A stretch of DNA of 64,000 bases from Diatrype stigma (taxonomy: Eukaryota > Ascomycota > Sordariomycetes > Xylariales > Diatrypaceae). Numbering within the stretch: position 1 is the first letter of the stretch; every line of letters starts with the position of its first letter. A model generated the notes under the pieces. It did not search any database, was not told the origin of the DNA, and saw nothing but the letters and a program-made list of their open reading frames with translations. Of this stretch, positions 63,134 to 64,000 are shown in pieces. Location of the stretch: contig JAKJXP020000148.1 in the NCBI GenBank assembly GCA_022225965.2, forward strand, positions 23,247-87,246. The letters run 5' to 3'. The translations under genes were made by a program, and so were the position numbers.

Positions 63134-63268
63134 CAATTGCAACGCCTGCAATTGCGGTGCGCCTGCAATTACAACGCCTTTAATTGCAACGCCTTCAATT
63201 GCAACGCCTGCAATTGCTGTGCGCCTGCAATTGCTGTGCGCCTGCAATTGCAACGCCTTCAATTCTAG
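63134..63268 (+). repeat. 15-17-bp minisatellite
   Basis: About eight to nine units around the core GCAATTGCAACGCC, with GCAATTGCTGTGCGCC variants. The CAATTG core is a palindrome, so both strands carry similar words. Confidence 0.85.
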
Positions 63269-63424
63269 GCGTTTTGGCTGACGGTGATTCCTAGGGTTGA
63301 CAGTCTCTTTGTTCCCATACAATTGCAGTGTGCCAGGTGAGTCAGTTGTTCCAACGTTCCATTAACGTACCAGCCAGGTCAGTCATTGCAATACAATTGG
63401 GCATTGCAGCAGGATTTTCCTGCA

Positions 63425-63527
63425 ATTGCTTTCCTGCTGTTGATTTCCTGCTGTTAATTTCCTGCTGTTAATTTCCTGCTGTTAATTTCCTGCTGTTGAT
63501 TTCCTGTTGTTGATTTCCTGCAGTTGC
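63425..63527 (+). repeat. 15-bp minisatellite
   Basis: Unit TTTCCTGCTGTTAAT / TTTCCTGCTGTTGAT repeated about six to seven times. It follows the previous minisatellite within 160 bp. Confidence 0.85.
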
Positions 63528-64000
63528 CGTTGGTTTCATCGCACTTATGTACACTTCTTTGACGGCCAGTGCCCTTTGAGGCTATTCCTACCGGACTACA
63601 GTACAAATTGCCTCGCTGGATTTTACTTGGTTGTTTTTTGACATTAACCTAATGCTGACTTAGGTGTATTAATAGGATTTCCTTCCTTTCGACCTTCCTT
63701 CTTTCCGACCTTCCTTCCTTTCGACGACCTACCTACGTTCCCTCCCACTACTTCTGTTCTAACGCCTTCATTCCGGACGAGTGCCCCCCCATACAATTTA
63801 GGTGAGAAAATTCTCCCGGACCTTGAAAATTTTAACTTGGGAACTAATTGTGTATCGATAAGCAGTATTCGACGCGTCCCTTCTTCGAATACGGTATTGT
63901 GTGGGTGGGTATTAGGGTTGGGTAGGTGGGTGGAGGAGGGAGGAGGCTGTTGCGACAGCAACAGGTAAGTATAGGGGGGATTTGGGTGGGGATTAGGTGG
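63528..64000. other. right edge of window
   Basis: Contains TTCCTTCC/TTTCGACC repeats (63678-63725) and a G-rich GGTGGGTGG tract near 63900-63960. No gene was seen; the window ends inside intergenic sequence. Confidence 0.45.

Noticed and set aside
62860..63527. Possible CRISPR array
   Set aside because: Units are directly adjacent without unique spacers; these are minisatellites, and the genome is eukaryotic.

Overview
The window is nuclear DNA of a filamentous ascomycete. Short introns (about 45-160 nt, mostly GT-AG) interrupt almost every gene, the genes read with the standard code, and intergenic spaces are long. A mitochondrial ClpP (absent from budding yeast), a HET-type incompatibility remnant, a DUF8021-like secreted protein and Baeyer-Villiger-type monooxygenases are typical of Pezizomycotina. 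Sordariomycetes is my best guess from general protein character, but it is not proven. All exon structures below were worked out by hand from splice signals, reading phase and family motifs.

Left part (1-25 kb) is a housekeeping region. On the minus strand lie DNA polymerase delta (POL3), the CAAX protease STE24 and an 83-residue membrane protein with a 13-nt microexon. The plus strand then carries ribosomal protein eL38, mevalonate kinase (ERG12, with a probable GC-AG intron), a farnesyl/geranylgeranyltransferase alpha subunit with a long unexplained N-terminal extension, and HSP90. Mitochondrial ClpP (minus) and a probable mitochondrial protein of unknown function (plus) follow. STE24, ERG12 and the prenyltransferase alpha subunit lie within 11 kb and act at successive stages of protein prenylation: precursor synthesis, lipid transfer and CAAX cleavage.

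Middle part (25-44 kb) is accessory in character. It holds a split tRNA-like sequence, a secreted DUF8021-like protein, a membrane-anchored FAD monooxygenase, a hAT-like MITE with an exact 8-bp target duplication, an aldo-keto reductase and a six-exon Baeyer-Villiger/FMO-type monooxygenase. The oxidoreductases look like tailoring enzymes, but no synthase or cyclase is visible. A Ser/Thr kinase with a long disordered N-terminus follows at 41.5-43.8 kb.

Right part (44-64 kb) is nearly gene-free. It contains an assembly gap flanked by poly-G and poly-C, a decayed second Baeyer-Villiger monooxygenase next to a truncated HET-type gene, one small cysteine-pair protein (53.7 kb), many simple repeats and three minisatellites near the right end. 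I found no CRISPR array, rRNA gene or intact tRNA gene.
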